DNA of 15,194 bases, taken from positions 1-15,194 of the forward strand of contig JAMJFV010000033.1 in NCBI GenBank assembly GCA_023544495.1, written 5' to 3'. The notes under the pieces are model-generated. The model did not search any database. It was not told the origin of the DNA and saw nothing but the letters and a program-made list of their open reading frames with translations. Both the position numbers and the translations under genes were made by a program. Within the stretch, counting starts at the first letter, position 1, and every line of letters begins with the position of its first letter. Of the stretch, positions 13,368 to 15,194 are shown one piece after another. This DNA comes from ANME-2 cluster archaeon (GTDB lineage Archaea; Halobacteriota; Methanosarcinia; Methanosarcinales; Methanocomedenaceae).

Positions 13368-14465
13368 ATGATAAACTCGGACTGGGAAGGACCATGGGTC
13401 ACTGCAGATCATGCTTTTGATATCATGCGGCAGGGAATTGAAGGTGGTGAACAATTGTTTGCGGCTATCAGTGCCTATGATGATTACCTGGCGTATGTAG
13501 TAAATAAACAGGACTATGAGCCGGGAAACACCCTTGCCCTGATTGCTCCCTTCCTGATAGCCTTTGGCCTGGATGATGACTTCCTCACGGCACGGGCAAA
13601 GGACAATGCCAATTTTATTGCGGGCTCCATTAAAGCGATCGAGATGCTAAGGCGTAATTGTAATTATTCAATGAACATCATCAGTACCAGTTATCACCAG
13701 TATGTGCATTATTCCACATTTCTGGCAGGGATACCAGTTGAAAATACCTATTGTACATGGTTTCCCATAGATGATTATGCAAGGAATATATCAGATATGG
13801 ATAAGACAATGGTACGGCAGATGGCCGGTACCATTCTGTCCATGCCTGAGATGGATATTAGTATGGATACAGACCCCGGTGAGATGGACGACACTGTTGT
13901 TGGAGCGCTGCAGCAGATGGACAATTTCTTCTGGGATGAGCTGCCGTCCACAGGCTTTTCAAAGATATTGAAGGACGTCAGGCCGGTAGGAGGTACCCGG
14001 AAATATGAGGCTGTGACCTCGGCACTTAAGAAGGAAGATACAGGTCTGGAATGCTCGGCCACCATCGGAGACAGCATCACTGACTGGAAAATGCTGAAAA
14101 AGACCAGGGAAGCGGATGGGCTGGCACTCTCATTCAACGGCAATGAGTATGCTATATCCAACTGCAATGTGGCTGTGATGTCTGGGAACTGCATGGTCAC
14201 GGCGCTGCTGGTAGATGTATTTGAAAGGAACGGCATAGAGGCGATTGAAGCACTTGTCACTGATTGGGGATGGGGTGCCATCAAAGCACTGCACGCTCAG
14301 GGTGGGGTGGACGATAGCATCTACCATGCTTTCAGGCAGGCATTCACGGGTTCGGAGTTCCCGCATGTGGTATGGATGACGCCGGAAAATATGGACGAAA
14401 CCACTCGGATCAGTAAACACTACCGCAGGTCTGTCAGGGGCACACAGATAGGGGCACTGGGGTGA
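13368..14465 (+). CDS. HAD-superfamily protein, EhaR-like (COG4030)
   Basis: A 365-residue protein with a HAD hydrolase core. The start is ATG at 13368 with AGGGGAT 4-5 nt upstream. Motif I is NSDWEGPW, with Asp5 as the likely nucleophile and Glu7 where many phosphatases have a second Asp. Motif II is probably Ser106 in IISTSYHQY, motif III Lys212 in GGTRKYEAV, and motif IV GDSITDW (234-240). A long helical cap occupies about 15-100. It resembles the archaeal COG4030 group, of which one member is annotated as energy-converting hydrogenase A subunit R. No other eha gene is nearby, so a hydrogenase role should not be assumed. A small-molecule phosphatase is the plainer reading. Single gene with a 75-bp upstream spacer. 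Confidence 0.8.
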   Translation: MINSDWEGPWVTADHAFDIMRQGIEGGEQLFAAISAYDDYLAYVVNKQDYEPGNTLALIAPFLIAFGLDDDFLTARAKDNANFIAGSIKAIEMLRRNCNYSMNIISTSYHQYVHYSTFLAGIPVENTYCTWFPIDDYARNISDMDKTMVRQMAGTILSMPEMDISMDTDPGEMDDTVVGALQQMDNFFWDELPSTGFSKILKDVRPVGGTRKYEAVTSALKKEDTGLECSATIGDSITDWKMLKKTREADGLALSFNGNEYAISNCNVAVMSGNCMVTALLVDVFERNGIEAIEALVTDWGWGAIKALHAQGGVDDSIYHAFRQAFTGSEFPHVVWMTPENMDETTRISKHYRRSVRGTQIGALG

Positions 14466-14491
14466 ATTTTGTAATGCTATCTGAAAAATAG

Positions 14492-14683
14492 TTCTATTAT
14501 CCCCATTACAACTATTATGATTGCACAAAATATCTTGAAAAAATATCTCATAATCTGGAGAACAGGGAAATACTAGCGATTCTCGGCATCAGGAGATGTG
14601 GGAAATCTACACTAATATGCCAGTCTATCAAACGGTTGCTTGATGCAGGTGTTAACCCTGAAAATGTTTTTTATCGTATATGA
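14492..14683 (+). pseudogene. N-terminal fragment of an archaeal AAA ATPase (AAA_14/DUF4143 type)
   Basis: The frame lacks a start codon but reads about 63 codons: YYDCTKYLEKISHNLENREI, then LAILGIRRCGKSTLICQSIK and RLLDAGVNPENVFYRI, ending in TGA at 14681-14683. ILGIRRCGKST is a Walker A of the ATPase family that usually carries a C-terminal DUF4143 domain (around 400 residues), and the following helix and 'GVNPENVFY' fit the same family. The protein breaks off before the Walker B region, immediately before the transposase remnant at 14701. It is a clear truncation, probably through insertion and later deletion. Confidence 0.7.
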
Positions 14684-14700
14684 AGTATAACTTTTTGTAC

Positions 14701-14898
14701 TCAAGTTAATCCGACCGTAGAGAGGATTTTCTTGTGTAGTCGGATAATTGTGCTGTCTTGAATTACAAGGTCTTCAAAGCCAACCAACTTATCTTTCAAT
14801 ACGCGAGAAGGGTTCTGTGTGATGTTTTCTAGCCCATGAATGACACAGACGTGAAGAAACTTTACAAGTTCTGGTGTGAAGCATAAGCTGGTTTTCAT
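14701..14898 (-). pseudogene. Internal fragment of a DDE (IS4-like) transposase
   Basis: A 65-codon piece containing FTPELVKFLHVCVIHGLENI and, further on, LVGFEDLVIQDSTIIRLHKK. 'QDSTIIRLHKKL' is the first catalytic-aspartate block of a group of IS4-like transposases whose full length is around 400 residues. Both the N-terminal segment and everything after the HKK are lost. Just after the break a different frame reads SSLRSD then stop, consistent with a frameshifted continuation of the usual 'FPSxRS' region. The element is inactive. It differs in subfamily from the fragment at 11124-11381 as far as can be judged, although both lie on the minus strand. Confidence 0.65.
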
Positions 14899-14940
14899 AA
14901 TTATCAGTCATAATCTCGCCCATTTTCAGTTTTTATTTAG

Positions 14941-14980
14941 ATTTAAAATGCAGGATAATTTATATATCTATTAACTGCAT
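14941..14980. repeat. Inverted repeat ATGCAG...CTGCAT in AT-rich spacer
   Basis: ATGCAG (14948-14953) is inverted at CTGCAT (14975-14980) around an AT-rich loop of 21 nt. It lies between the transposase fragment and the DUF6788-like ORF, in about 110 bp without a coding signal, and may be an element end or a promoter/terminator structure. Confidence 0.3.
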
Positions 14981-15009
14981 GAACCTATTTTCCGCAGTTT
15001 TAAAATCGC

Positions 15010-15194
15010 TTAAATCCGAATTAAATTCGCTGCTTCAATCGAGATTTTTTCCATCTTTGAAATAATCTCATAAAAACGTCTTTTGTTCCCGATCCATTCC
15101 ATTAACTGCTCAGCTTCATTCTTTTTCAACCTCACAGATACCGTTTTCCCCTGAACCTTTCGTGTCCATTCATAGTATGGACCATGAAGAGCTT
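15010..15194 (-). CDS. C-terminal part of a DUF6788-like protein (5' end outside window)
   Basis: Reading leftwards from the window edge, 60 codons are open: ALHGPYYEWTRKVQGKTVSV, RLKKNEAEQLMEWIGNKRRF, YEIISKMEKISIEAANLIRI, then TAA at 15010-15012. The LHGPYYxWTRKVxGKTV block followed by a helical tail is the C-terminal half of small proteins that I remember as DUF6788, frequent and often scattered among mobile elements in methanogen genomes; the missing half would carry a cysteine-containing segment. No frame damage is seen in the visible portion. Function unknown. It is the last item of a run of mobile-element debris that begins near 14490. Confidence 0.6.
   Translation of the reverse strand, partial: ALHGPYYEWTRKVQGKTVSVRLKKNEAEQLMEWIGNKRRFYEIISKMEKISIEAANLIRI

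Noticed and set aside
1..15194. CRISPR array, tRNA or rRNA genes
   Set aside because: No regularly spaced repeats with unique spacers and no cloverleaf or rRNA-like sequence noticed on reading; covariance-model scans could not be run.

Overview
The window looks like a chromosomal segment of a methanogen-related euryarchaeon, most likely in or near the Methanosarcinales (including ANME-2-type relatives). The reasons are archaeal BRE/TATA promoters, an archaeal clamp-loader (RFC) small subunit, a DUF2111-type and an EhaR-like (COG4030) protein, a PGF-CTERM surface protein, an RNA-free RNase P homologue (HARP), and transposase debris of the sort common in Methanosarcina genomes. This placement is inference; no rRNA or mcr gene is present.

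Layout. 2-757: C-terminal end of a UPF0182 membrane protein, cut by the window edge. 805-1140 (-): DUF2111-type protein. 1303-1632 (-): AT-rich orphan membrane protein with palindromes upstream. 1795-4669 (-): three-gene operon of a PGF-CTERM surface protein, a MacB/FtsX-type permease and its ATPase. 4907-5656 (-) and 5719-6477 (+): divergent fdhD and nitrilase-family amidohydrolase. 6552-7526 (+): HARP plus a small membrane protein. 7610-8767 (+): citrate synthase. 8800-10932 (-): bacterial-type RecQ helicase. 11124-11381 (-): remnant of a DDE transposase. 11468-11806 (+): small Cys4 protein behind a strong promoter and a 13-bp inverted repeat. 11950-12777 (+): RFC small subunit, overlapping by 4 nt a small membrane exporter-like gene (12774-13292). 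13368-14465 (+): HAD protein of the EhaR family. 14492-15194: truncated AAA ATPase, transposase fragment and an edge-cut DUF6788-like ORF.

The most striking observation is the RFC small subunit. It reads cleanly in frame but lacks about 44 residues that normally carry sensor 1 and the SRC arginine-finger motif, and its only sensible start codon is ATT behind a strong Shine-Dalgarno. It is either a decayed or divergent clamp-loader paralogue or an assembly deletion. The second most interesting item is the small protein at 11468. It combines a ribbon-helix-helix-like N-terminus with a CxxCxxCxxC cluster, and a 13-bp inverted repeat lies between its predicted transcription start and its ATG, which suggests a possible metal- or redox-responsive autoregulator. 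No CRISPR array, tRNA or rRNA was seen.
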